Below are positions 33,275 to 41,275 of a stretch of 64,000 nt of DNA, piece by piece; the first letter of the stretch is position 1; each line of letters opens with the position of its first letter. The notes beneath the pieces are model-generated. The model was not told where the DNA came from. It saw only the letters and a program-made list of their open reading frames with translations, and made no database searches. The position numbers and the translations under genes are program-made. The stretch comes from CAVWNR01 sp963756525 (lineage in GTDB: Bacteria; Actinomycetota; Actinomycetes; Mycobacteriales; Jatrophihabitantaceae), in the NCBI GenBank assembly GCA_963756525.1, contig CAVWNR010000009.1:248001-312000 (forward strand), written 5' to 3'.

Positions 33275-34228
33275 TTGCGCACCGTAGATGTGAGCTTCTT
33301 CAGTGAGGCAGTTCGGCTGGCCGGTTACTGGCGGACGCCGGACAGTGGTGGGCCGTTGCGCGGTGCGGTGGTGCAGGGGCCGGGTTGGCTCGGGCTGCGG
33401 GATGGGCGGCTGTATCTGCGCTATCACGAGGCGTTGACCGGTGCGGGCTTTGCCGTGTTGGTGTTTGATTACCGCGGCTTCGGCGACTCGGAGGGTGAGC
33501 GTGGCCGGCTGTCGGTCGGCGATCAGCTGATCGATTTGGTCAATGCGGTGAGTTACGTGGCAGCCCGCGGCGAGGTGGATTCCGACGCGGTCGGGGTGTT
33601 CGGTAGTGGTGGCACGGGCGGGGGCAATGCGGTGCTGCTGGCGGCGCGAGATCCGCGGGTGCGGGCGGTGGTGTGCCAGGTTCCGGTCGCCGACGGTGCG
33701 GATTGGCTGCACCGGATGCGCTCAGAGCAGGAGTGGTTGGCGTTCTTGCAGCTGTTGGAGGAGGACCGCCGGAATCGGGCGCTGAGCGGGAAGGGCCGGC
33801 TGGTGAATCCTCGCGAGGAGTTGATGGTGCCGACGCGGGAGCGCCGTGAGACATCGGTGAAGTCTGATGTTGATGGCAGGATCCCGACGGCGGTCCCGCT
33901 GGCTGCAGCGGACGAGATTCTTGCCTACCGGCCGGTGGATGCGGCTCGTGGTTTGCGTACGCCGCTGTTGGTGATCGGTGTCGAGGATGATGCGACGACG
34001 CCGACTGACCATGCGACGGCGCTGTATGAAGCTGCGCAGGGGCCGCGGCAGCTGGTGCTGCAGCGGCACACTTCTCATTACGCCGCCTATGACCAGTACG
34101 GCGACTCGGTGACTCCGATGATCGTTGACTGGTTTGTGCGCCACCTTGTGCCGGCCGACGTTGTAGTCCGATCGGCCGTGTCCGCGGCTGAGCGGGTCGA
34201 GCAGGTAGGAGGTCGGCATGTCGATTGA
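33275..34228 (+). CDS. Alpha/beta-hydrolase (first gene of the catabolic operon)
   Basis: A 317-residue alpha/beta-hydrolase. The TTG at 33275 is chosen because the longer frame (ATG 33218) would begin inside the promoter; GAGAGTG precedes it. Strand and loop motifs follow the fold: AVVQGPGWLGLRDG (oxyanion side), GFAVLVFDYRGFGDSEGERG, the nucleophile elbow VGVFGSGGTGGGNAVLLAA, acid strand LLVIGVEDDATTPTDHA and histidine in QRHTSHYAAYDQYG. At the elbow the nucleophile position seems to be Thr in place of Ser (SGGTGG). It overlaps the next gene by 11 bases. It probably cleaves an ester, amide or C-C bond of the pathway intermediate. Confidence 0.82.
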   Translation: MRTVDVSFFSEAVRLAGYWRTPDSGGPLRGAVVQGPGWLGLRDGRLYLRYHEALTGAGFAVLVFDYRGFGDSEGERGRLSVGDQLIDLVNAVSYVAARGEVDSDAVGVFGSGGTGGGNAVLLAARDPRVRAVVCQVPVADGADWLHRMRSEQEWLAFLQLLEEDRRNRALSGKGRLVNPREELMVPTRERRETSVKSDVDGRIPTAVPLAAADEILAYRPVDAARGLRTPLLVIGVEDDATTPTDHATALYEAAQGPRQLVLQRHTSHYAAYDQYGDSVTPMIVDWFVRHLVPADVVVRSAVSAAERVEQVGGRHVD

Positions 34229-35627
34229 CCGACGGGTCAGCGGCGGAACGGTCGTTCTTTCCGAGGGCGCGGTGCAGGTGGATGTGCTCATCGCCGACGG
34301 CCGGATTGTCGGGCTGGTCGATCCTTCGGTTGAGGTGGGGCTAGATGCGCCAGTCACGGATGCCTCGGGTCGGTTGGTGGTGCCCGGCATGGTGGACGTG
34401 CATGTGCATACCCGGGAGCCGGGGTACACGCACAAGGAGGACATCCTCACCACGACGATGCAGGCTGCCGCCGGTGGCGTGACGACGATCTTCGGGATGC
34501 CGAATCTTGATCCGCCGACCACGACGCGCGAGGCGTTGGACGCGGTGTGTGGCTTGTACCGCGAGAAATCGATTGTGGACTGGAACCACAATCCGGCGGC
34601 GACCGATCCCGAGCAGGTAGTGGCGATGGCGGCCGCTGGTATCCGTGCGTTCAAGATTTACATGGTGGTGGATACGGGTCGAACGTATCCGCATCCCGCG
34701 GGTACCGGGATGCACGATCACGGGCATCTGCTTCAGATGATGGACACGATCGCACCGACCGGCAAGCGGTTCATCATTCATCCGCATGATCAGGCATTGA
34801 TGACCTACATCGAGGGCCAGTATCTGGCCCGGGGAGACAACACGCCGCGTGGCTACGCACAGGCGTACGCGGAACGCGACGGTGTCATTTGGGATACCGC
34901 GATTGATGTCGTCTTGCGGCTGGCCGAAGCTTCCGGCTGCCCGATCCATATCGCGCATATGCAGACTCGTCGCTCGATTGAGGCGGTGGCCCGGGCCAAG
35001 TCGCGAGGTGTGGACGTGACGTGCGAGGTGAACCATTGGGCGCTGTTTTTGTCCACCTGGCAGGACGTCGAAACGCTGGGTCCGTATGCCTTGTCTTATT
35101 GGGTGCCCGATGACGCGCGGGCCGCGGTGTGGGACGCGCTCAACAGCGGGGTGATCGATCTGGTCTCTTCTGATCATGCGCCGCACACGCGGGAGGAGAA
35201 GGAGATCGGCTGGACGCAGATGTGGAGCGCGCACACCGGTACCCCGGGACTGCAGTACTACTACCCGCTGCTGCTGGACGCCGCGCTCGGCGGGAAGTTG
35301 TCGCTGGCGCGAGCCGTCGAGGCCGCGGCGAGCCGACCGGCCGAGGCGTTCGGGCTGGCTGGCAGCAAGGGGCGGATCGCGGTCGGCTATGACGCGGACC
35401 TGTCGATCATCGATGTCAACACCCCGTGGACGATCCGCAACCAAGGGGTGCTGTCCCGGGTCGGGTGGACGCCCTATGACGGCCGGACGCTGTCCGCCCG
35501 GGTCGAGACGACGTTGCTGCGCGGCGAGCCGGTGTTCCAGGACGGTGCGGTGGTAGGCAAGCCGGGTCAGGGCCGAATGGCCATCCGGCGGCCGGATGTG
35601 ATGGTCGACTCGGGAGTGGTGCGATGA
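34218..35627 (+). CDS. Cyclic-amidohydrolase (dihydropyrimidinase/allantoinase/dihydroorotase type)
   Basis: A 469-residue zinc amidohydrolase of the urease-related superfamily. Metal ligands are visible in order: HxH at residues 62-64 (VDVHVHTREPGY), carbamylated Lys 146 (RAFKIYMVVD), His 188 or 190 (FIIHPHDQ), His 244/247 (IHIAHMQTRRS) and Asp 319 (LVSSDHAPHT). The C-terminal beta sandwich follows (GRIAVGYDADLSIIDVNTPW). Length and motif spacing fit hydantoinases, allantoinases and dihydroorotases, which open cyclic amide or imide rings. It overlaps the genes on both sides, so all are made together. Its substrate is unknown and is the key to the operon. Confidence 0.9.
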   Translation: MSIDRRVSGGTVVLSEGAVQVDVLIADGRIVGLVDPSVEVGLDAPVTDASGRLVVPGMVDVHVHTREPGYTHKEDILTTTMQAAAGGVTTIFGMPNLDPPTTTREALDAVCGLYREKSIVDWNHNPAATDPEQVVAMAAAGIRAFKIYMVVDTGRTYPHPAGTGMHDHGHLLQMMDTIAPTGKRFIIHPHDQALMTYIEGQYLARGDNTPRGYAQAYAERDGVIWDTAIDVVLRLAEASGCPIHIAHMQTRRSIEAVARAKSRGVDVTCEVNHWALFLSTWQDVETLGPYALSYWVPDDARAAVWDALNSGVIDLVSSDHAPHTREEKEIGWTQMWSAHTGTPGLQYYYPLLLDAALGGKLSLARAVEAAASRPAEAFGLAGSKGRIAVGYDADLSIIDVNTPWTIRNQGVLSRVGWTPYDGRTLSARVETTLLRGEPVFQDGAVVGKPGQGRMAIRRPDVMVDSGVVR

Positions 35628-36604
35628 CCAAGTACGGTCTGCTGCTGCCTCACTTCGGTGAACACGCCGACCGCGACAAGCTGCTGCTGGGTGCCCAACG
35701 TGCGGAAGAACTCGGCTTCGACTCGGTTTGGGTGCGCGATCATCTGGTTTTCGAGCCACACGGTGAAATGGAAAAGCCCAATCGTACCTTCTATGACGCG
35801 CTCACCACGCTGACCGCGGTGGGTGCGGTGACCCGCAATCTGGAGCTCGGCACCAGCTCGCTGATCCCGTTTCGGCACCCGCTGATCACCGCCCTAATGG
35901 CCGGCACGATGACCCAGCTGTTCGGTCCGCGGCTGATCCTCGGCTTCGGTGCGGGCACCTACGATCACGAGTTCGACGCAGTCGGGCTCGGGCAGGCCGA
36001 TCGGGTCCAGCTGGTCCGCTCGAATGCTGAGATCTTGCGGCGCGTCATGACCGAAAACGACGTGTCCTACCGCGACCCCTACTTCACGTTCCGTGATGTC
36101 ACGATCGAGCCCAAGCCTCCCGGGGGCCCGGTCCCGTTCTGGTATTGCGGCGCCACACCACGCTCGGCGCGGCTCGCCGTCGAGTTCTGCGAGGGGTGGA
36201 TGCCAGGGCGCATCTCCTTGCGGACCCTGCAGCAGCGCATCCGAAGCATCGATCAGCTCGCGGCCGAGCGCGGCCGACGACGGCCCACGATCGCGATCGT
36301 GCCGCCGACCTCGATTGAGCGCACCCGCGAGGCCGCGCTGCGGCGGGTCAACGTTGCCGGGCTGCTCGCCTGGGCGAACAAGGCGCGGTTCACGGTCAAG
36401 CCGGCGTCAGGCCAGTTCGAAACCGTGCAGGACCTGGAAGGACAGCTCATCGCAGGCAGCCCGCACGATGTCATCGTCGAGACTCAAAAGCTCGAGGCCG
36501 CAGGTGTGGAGCACCTTGTCTTTGATCTGCGCTTCACCTTCGACACCTGGTATGAGCAGATCGCGTTGCTGGGAACAGACGTGCTACCGAAGCTCAGAAC
36601 CTGA
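35624..36604 (+). CDS. LLM-class flavin-dependent oxidoreductase
   Basis: A 326-residue luciferase-like monooxygenase family protein. It starts at the ATG overlapping the amidohydrolase stop (ATGA). Typical segments are YGLLLPHFGEHADRDKLLLG, LGFDSVWVRDHLVF, LELGTSSLIPFRHPLITALM, RLILGFGAGTYDHEFDAVGL and VPFWYCGATPRSARLAVEF. These TIM-barrel enzymes use reduced FMN or F420. In an operon with an amidohydrolase and an importer, an oxidative ring-opening or hydroxylation step (as RutA does for uracil) is a reasonable inference; the choice between FMN and F420 is open. Confidence 0.9.
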   Translation: MTKYGLLLPHFGEHADRDKLLLGAQRAEELGFDSVWVRDHLVFEPHGEMEKPNRTFYDALTTLTAVGAVTRNLELGTSSLIPFRHPLITALMAGTMTQLFGPRLILGFGAGTYDHEFDAVGLGQADRVQLVRSNAEILRRVMTENDVSYRDPYFTFRDVTIEPKPPGGPVPFWYCGATPRSARLAVEFCEGWMPGRISLRTLQQRIRSIDQLAAERGRRRPTIAIVPPTSIERTREAALRRVNVAGLLAWANKARFTVKPASGQFETVQDLEGQLIAGSPHDVIVETQKLEAAGVEHLVFDLRFTFDTWYEQIALLGTDVLPKLRT

Positions 36605-36638
36605 GTTGCTCCTCGCCCGCGCAGGAAAGGCCACCACC

Positions 36639-37514
36639 ATGTCGACAGCGCACGAAAACCGGCAGCTAGCCGACTTGACGCCCACCGTCGCCCCGCTCGG
36701 CGTGCCCGGAACGAACCCCCCGGCGTCCAAGCGATCACGCCGGCTGCTCTACCGCCACAAACTCGCCATCCCGATGCTGTCGCTTGTCGTGTTCCTCGGC
36801 CTGTGGCAGCTGGTTGGATCACGCATCAATCCCATCCTGCTCGCCACCCCTTCGGCCGTAGGCCACGCGTTCTATGACATCACCAAGGACGGCCAGCTGT
36901 GGCCGGCGTTTCTCCGCGCGCTAGAAGTGCTCGCCATCGGATTCGGGATCGCCGCCGTAGTCGGAATCGGGGTCGGCGTACTGATGGGCCGAAGCGAAAC
37001 CGCACGTCGCACCCTCAACCCCTACGTCAGCTTCTTCCAGGCCACCCCGCTGATCGCGCTGACGCCGCTGGTGGTGATCTGGTTCGGGATCGGCTACCAG
37101 TCAGAGGTCGCCATCACCTTTCTGCTCGCCGTATGGTCGATCATCATCAACACCAGCGAAGGGGTTCGCAACACCCCCGAGACGCTGCTCGACATGGCGC
37201 GCATCTACCAGGCAAGCGAGCGCTCGGTGGTCCGCAACATCGCGATACCGCACGCTGTGCCGTACATCTTCGCCGGGCTGCGCATCGGCCTGGCCAAGGG
37301 CATGATCGGCGTCATCATCGGCGAGATGGACATCAGCCTCAAGGGACTCGGCGGTCTGATCACCAACTACGGCGACGCCTTCCGGACCGCTCCGCTGCTG
37401 GCCACGATTATCACCTCCTCGATGGTCGGCGTCATCGGCACCGTCATCCTCGAGCTGCTCCGACGCCGCCTCGCCCCCTGGGCGACCCGATCCGACGCAC
37501 ACACCAAGATCTGA
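36639..37514 (+). CDS. ABC importer permease (SsuC/TauC type)
   Basis: A 291-residue permease. The start at 36639 follows an AGGAAAGG site; the frame is open far upstream but overlaps the LLM gene. About six helices with VFLGLWQLVGSRINPILLAT, VLAIGFGIAAVVGIGVGVLM and the cytoplasmic EAA loop MARIYQASERSVVRNIAIPH, AVPYIFAGLRIGLAKGMIGV place it in the family transporting sulfonates, nitrate, pyrimidine precursors and similar small anions or heterocycles. It forms the membrane part with the ATPase and lipoprotein genes that follow. Confidence 0.92.
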   Translation: MSTAHENRQLADLTPTVAPLGVPGTNPPASKRSRRLLYRHKLAIPMLSLVVFLGLWQLVGSRINPILLATPSAVGHAFYDITKDGQLWPAFLRALEVLAIGFGIAAVVGIGVGVLMGRSETARRTLNPYVSFFQATPLIALTPLVVIWFGIGYQSEVAITFLLAVWSIIINTSEGVRNTPETLLDMARIYQASERSVVRNIAIPHAVPYIFAGLRIGLAKGMIGVIIGEMDISLKGLGGLITNYGDAFRTAPLLATIITSSMVGVIGTVILELLRRRLAPWATRSDAHTKI

Positions 37515-37540
37515 TCACCGCCGACGAGGACCACCGCCGA

Positions 37541-38389
37541 ATGACCAACATCCACCACGACACCGCCACCCACCGCACCGCAGACCACAAACGGGTGAGT
37601 GCGATGAACTCCGGCCCGCCCAGTCGAATCGACGTCCGCAACGTATCCAAACGCTACCGACGCCCGGGAAGATCCGCCGAGTCCTTCACCGCGCTGGCCG
37701 ACATCTCCCTGTCCATCGGCGAAGGCGAGTTCGTATCACTGATCGGCGCATCCGGATGCGGCAAAACCAGCCTCCTGCGGATGATGTCCGGGCTCATCCC
37801 CTGCGACGAGGGCACCATCCACCTCAACGGTCGGCTGGTCAACGGTGTGCCACCCGCGATCGGCTTCGTGTTCCAAGAACCCGCGCTGCTGCCGTGGCGC
37901 ACCGTAGCAGACAACCTCGCATTCGCGCTGAAACATCGGCATGTGCCCAAGGCGGAGGTCACCGAGCGGGTCACCGACAAGCTCACGCTGACCCATCTGC
38001 AGGAATTCGCGAACTACTACCCGCACATGCTATCCGGCGGAATGCAGCAGCGCGCCGGGCTCGCCCGGGCGCTCGTCGGCGATCCCGACGTGTTGTTCAT
38101 GGACGAACCGCTGTCGGCGCTGGACGCCTTCACCCGCCGCCGCCTGCAGCAGGACATCGCGGAAATCATCGCCGGTATCCGTGCGACCACCGTTCTGGTC
38201 ACCCACGAGGTAGACGAGGCCATCTTCTTCTCCGACCGGGTCATCGTCATGGGCACCGCGCCCGGCTCCATCCGCGACATCATCGACGTGCCCCTGCCCA
38301 GGCCACGCCGACACGCCGACCTGCTCGGAAACCCGCTGGTCGCCCAACTCCGCGACCGCGTGCTCAGCATCGTGCTGGGCCTCACCTGA
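37541..38389 (+). CDS. ABC importer ATP-binding protein (SsuB/TauB type)
   Basis: A 282-residue ATPase. Walker A is GASGCGKTSLLRMMSG, the Q loop GFVFQEPALLPWRTVADN, the signature LSGGMQQRAGLARALVGD, Walker B VLFMDEPLSALDAFTRR and the switch LVTHEVDEAIFFSDRV. These are the standard motifs of the nitrate/sulfonate/taurine group. The ATG at 37541 has a purine-rich site (GAGGA); a later in-frame ATG at 37604 also gives a complete domain. It powers uptake through the permease encoded just upstream (27-bp gap). Confidence 0.92.
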   Translation: MTNIHHDTATHRTADHKRVSAMNSGPPSRIDVRNVSKRYRRPGRSAESFTALADISLSIGEGEFVSLIGASGCGKTSLLRMMSGLIPCDEGTIHLNGRLVNGVPPAIGFVFQEPALLPWRTVADNLAFALKHRHVPKAEVTERVTDKLTLTHLQEFANYYPHMLSGGMQQRAGLARALVGDPDVLFMDEPLSALDAFTRRRLQQDIAEIIAGIRATTVLVTHEVDEAIFFSDRVIVMGTAPGSIRDIIDVPLPRPRRHADLLGNPLVAQLRDRVLSIVLGLT

Positions 38390-38444
38390 CGACCGAAACA
38401 ACCAGCCGACGCCGACTCGTCGGCGCAGCGGAGAGGCGGAACAC

Positions 38445-39500
38445 ATGAAGACCAGCCCACAGACTCGCCGCGCGATCCGTCGGCGTCTAGCCACCCTCTG
38501 CGCCGTCCTCGCCGGCATCACGCTGGTCGCGGCCTGCAGCTCCAGCAGCAAGGGCGGCGGCACCCCCGCGCAGACACTGCACACCAACGCATCCGGCACC
38601 CCCGCGCTCAAAGGGACAACGATCCGGATCGCCATCGGCGCGGCGCCGCAGCTCACCGACACCAAGGTCGCGCTCATGGCGCAGATCCTGCAGTCATGGG
38701 GGGCCAAGACCGCGATCGTCAACCAGACCGGCGACCCCGCCGCCATCCGAGTCATCCTCGCCGGTGACGCCGACGTCGGCTCGATCGCCGTCTCAACGGC
38801 GATCAACTCCGGGCTGCTCATCTTCGGACCAAGCCAACCCAGGCTCGACTACCACTTCATCGGATCACCCTCGCTCAAGAGCATCTCCGACCTACCCGGC
38901 CACGTGTACGGGACATCCAACACCCACGGCCTCGAAGCGCTCATGTTCGCCGACCTCATGGCCAAGAACCACATCAACCCGGCCAGCGTGAAGGTCACCC
39001 TAGCCGGTGGCGCATCGGTGCGGGTCGCCGCCATGCTCACCCACCACATCGACGCCACCTTCGTCCACTTCGACGACGTGCCCAAACTCACCCAGGCCGG
39101 ATTCAACGACCTCGCGACGATGTCGCAGGCCGCCCCCGAACTCGCCGACTCCTTCATGGCCGGCTCCCCCAAATGGGTCCAGGCACACCCGGCCCTCGCC
39201 GTCGCCGTCGACGAGGCATGGATCAAAGCAGCTCAGATATTCAACAACGACAAGTCACAGTGGGTGGCCGCCGCCGTGAAGTACGCTGGCGGCTCCACCG
39301 CCGACGCCGAGACAACCTACGACGGGCTACTCAAGGCAGACACCTTCCCGGCTACCAAGAACGCCTTCACCGCCGCATCAGCTAGCGCCCAGGAAAAGCT
39401 GGCCGGCCAGGTCGGCGCTATCAACACCCAGCCGCCACTCAACCAGTGGTTCACCGAGACCTATTGGGACCAGGCCACAAAGGCCCTCAACCTCACCTAA
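38445..39500 (+). CDS. ABC substrate-binding lipoprotein (SsuA/TauA/THI5-like)
   Basis: A 351-residue periplasmic-type binding protein. A signal peptide with lipobox (TLVAAC, cysteine about residue 31) makes it a lipoprotein on the outer face of the membrane. The mature part begins with a Ser/Gly linker and has the two-lobe pattern: IRIAIGAAPQLTDTKVALMA, DADVGSIAVSTAINSGLLIF, SDLPGHVYGTSNTHGLEALM and MLTHHIDATFVHFDDVPKL. This is the NMT1/THI5-like fold that binds sulfonates, pyrimidines, riboflavin or phthalates. It defines what the operon imports. Confidence 0.88.
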   Translation: MKTSPQTRRAIRRRLATLCAVLAGITLVAACSSSSKGGGTPAQTLHTNASGTPALKGTTIRIAIGAAPQLTDTKVALMAQILQSWGAKTAIVNQTGDPAAIRVILAGDADVGSIAVSTAINSGLLIFGPSQPRLDYHFIGSPSLKSISDLPGHVYGTSNTHGLEALMFADLMAKNHINPASVKVTLAGGASVRVAAMLTHHIDATFVHFDDVPKLTQAGFNDLATMSQAAPELADSFMAGSPKWVQAHPALAVAVDEAWIKAAQIFNNDKSQWVAAAVKYAGGSTADAETTYDGLLKADTFPATKNAFTAASASAQEKLAGQVGAINTQPPLNQWFTETYWDQATKALNLT

Positions 39501-39568
39501 CCATCGTTCGGACCGTTCAGCGTGGTCGCTGATCGCTCCGCATACTCGCAGGCACGTCGAGGACTCAC

Positions 39569-40291
39569 ATGACTGACCTTGAGCATGATCTCCGCACTCG
39601 CCTCGCACGGGTCCACCGCATACTGACCGCAGGCAGAATATGGCCGCTCACCAAAGGCCACGTTAGTGCACGCATACCTGACAGCGACCATCTTCTCGTT
39701 CTCAGCCACATCCACGCCTACGGACGAACCCTCGACACCACCACCCCGCAGGACATATGCACCATCGACTACAACGGCAGGCAGCTCGCCGGGTTCATCG
39801 AACCCGTCGGCGAGCTTTACATGCACACCGCGATTCTCGGCCACCGGCCCGACGTGAACTCCGTCGTGCACACCCACTCAACCTACGCTACCGCGCTCGG
39901 CGTCGCCGACGTCAACATCCTGCCCGTCGGGCGCCGAGGCGCACCCTTCTACCCGCGGGTCCCGATCCTCGACTTCGACGGACAGATCGACACCGCCGAG
40001 AAAGGCCAACGCCTCGTTGCCGCCCTAGGCGACGGCTACGCCGTTGTACTCAAAAACCACGGAACCGTTGTGGCCGCCGACACCATCGAGAACGCGACTA
40101 TGCTTGCCTTTGCACTCGAAGACACCGCTCGCCTCCAGTACATCGCGTGCAGTGTTGGCACCCCGACCGGCATGTCAGAAGCCGAAGCGCGCAGCACCAT
40201 GTCAGGACACCGTCGCGACGAGTTCTTTAACCACGTGTGGCAGCACTACGTCGCCATGGACCCACGGCCCGATTACACCACCCTCCGCTAA
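39569..40291 (+). CDS. Class II aldolase/adducin-family protein
   Basis: A 240-residue class II aldolase-family enzyme. The N-terminal LARVHRILTAGRIWPLTKGH, VSARIPDSDHLLVLSHI, the acidic EPVGELYMHTAILGHRPDVN and metal-binding HTHSTYATALGVADVNI, followed by VVLKNHGTVVAADTIENATM (third His), are the family features with a zinc site made of a HxH pair and a later His. Family members cleave or epimerise phosphosugars or decarboxylate or cleave keto acids. It is the last enzyme gene of the operon and may split the ring-opened product. Confidence 0.88.
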   Translation: MTDLEHDLRTRLARVHRILTAGRIWPLTKGHVSARIPDSDHLLVLSHIHAYGRTLDTTTPQDICTIDYNGRQLAGFIEPVGELYMHTAILGHRPDVNSVVHTHSTYATALGVADVNILPVGRRGAPFYPRVPILDFDGQIDTAEKGQRLVAALGDGYAVVLKNHGTVVAADTIENATMLAFALEDTARLQYIACSVGTPTGMSEAEARSTMSGHRRDEFFNHVWQHYVAMDPRPDYTTLR

Positions 40292-40337
40292 GCTATCCGA
40301 GCACAGAAGCCCCAGCCAACCCAGGACCGGATCCTTA

Positions 40338-41117
40338 ATGACCCCAAACGCATCGCCCACCCAGGCCATGACCAACCCGCGGTTCACCGACGTCGTCGAC
40401 AAACTTGCAGGCGGCTACAAGACAATCGGCCAAATGGTCTATGCCGTCATCAAAGAAGCCATACTCAGCGGCGCATTTGTTCCCGGCGAGTGGCTGCGCC
40501 AAGAATCACTCGCCGCTGCCATCGGTGTCTCTCGGATTCCGGTAAGGACAGCACTTCTCCAACTTGAATCTGAAGGACTTGTCAGCTTCCACCCCCACCG
40601 CGGCGCCCGAGTCCGCATCATGACCCCAGAACAAATCAATGAGGTCTACCGACTGCGAGCTCTGCTTGAGCCCTACGCACTCAGGCGCTCCATGACACGC
40701 ATGACACCTGCGCACATACAACACCTCCGCGACCTCGCAGCCCAACTCGACAGCCAGCCAGAAGGAAACCAATTCCTCGACGTCCGCGTACGGTTCTACA
40801 GAGAACTTTACGACGCCGACAACAACCCACTACTCGTCCAGATCATCGAAGAACTACGTAGCCATCTTGGCCGCTACCTGCTCGGATTCAGACTCGGACA
40901 CGACCACCGCCACCAACACAGCGAGCTCATCGAACACGTCGCCGCCGGCGATCGGAAAGCCGCCGAAAACTGGCTTCACCAACACCTCGAAGGCGTTCGA
41001 CAAGGGCTAGAAGCGATCGCACGTGACGATCACTCAAATGCGACCAGCGACACACAAGAACTCGATGAACAGTCGCATATGCCTCAACCGTCAGTGTCCC
41101 TTCACGCGCGCCGATAA
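40338..41117 (+). CDS. GntR-family (FCD) transcriptional regulator
   Basis: A 259-residue FCD-type GntR regulator. The winged helix shows MVYAVIKEAILSGAFVPGEW, then LRQESLAAAIGVSRIPVRTA and LLQLESEGLVSFHPHRGARV. The C-terminal FCD domain has EVYRLRALLEPYALRRSMTR and the metal-binding pattern toward HQHSELIEHVAAGDRKAAEN, where acids are sensed. The ATG at 40338 has AGGA upstream; the frame is open further upstream but overlaps the aldolase gene. Being the last gene, it probably represses the operon from its own end and is relieved by the substrate. Confidence 0.9.
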   Translation: MTPNASPTQAMTNPRFTDVVDKLAGGYKTIGQMVYAVIKEAILSGAFVPGEWLRQESLAAAIGVSRIPVRTALLQLESEGLVSFHPHRGARVRIMTPEQINEVYRLRALLEPYALRRSMTRMTPAHIQHLRDLAAQLDSQPEGNQFLDVRVRFYRELYDADNNPLLVQIIEELRSHLGRYLLGFRLGHDHRHQHSELIEHVAAGDRKAAENWLHQHLEGVRQGLEAIARDDHSNATSDTQELDEQSHMPQPSVSLHARR

Positions 41118-41275
41118 ATCTACGACTCCTTCATCCGCGAGAGGGAACCGTGTCTTCGGAACGACAACTACGCGGTGTCACCGTCCATTAGCAACCCCGT
41201 CCGGTCGTCGAATGGCCGCAGGCGTTCACCCGATCCGCACCGCCTACCAGGAGGATCTACCGTCCGTCCTCAGTT

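Noticed and set aside
36899..38389. Long upstream extension of the ABC ATPase frame
   Set aside because: The part before 37541 overlaps the permease gene and has random arginine-rich composition.
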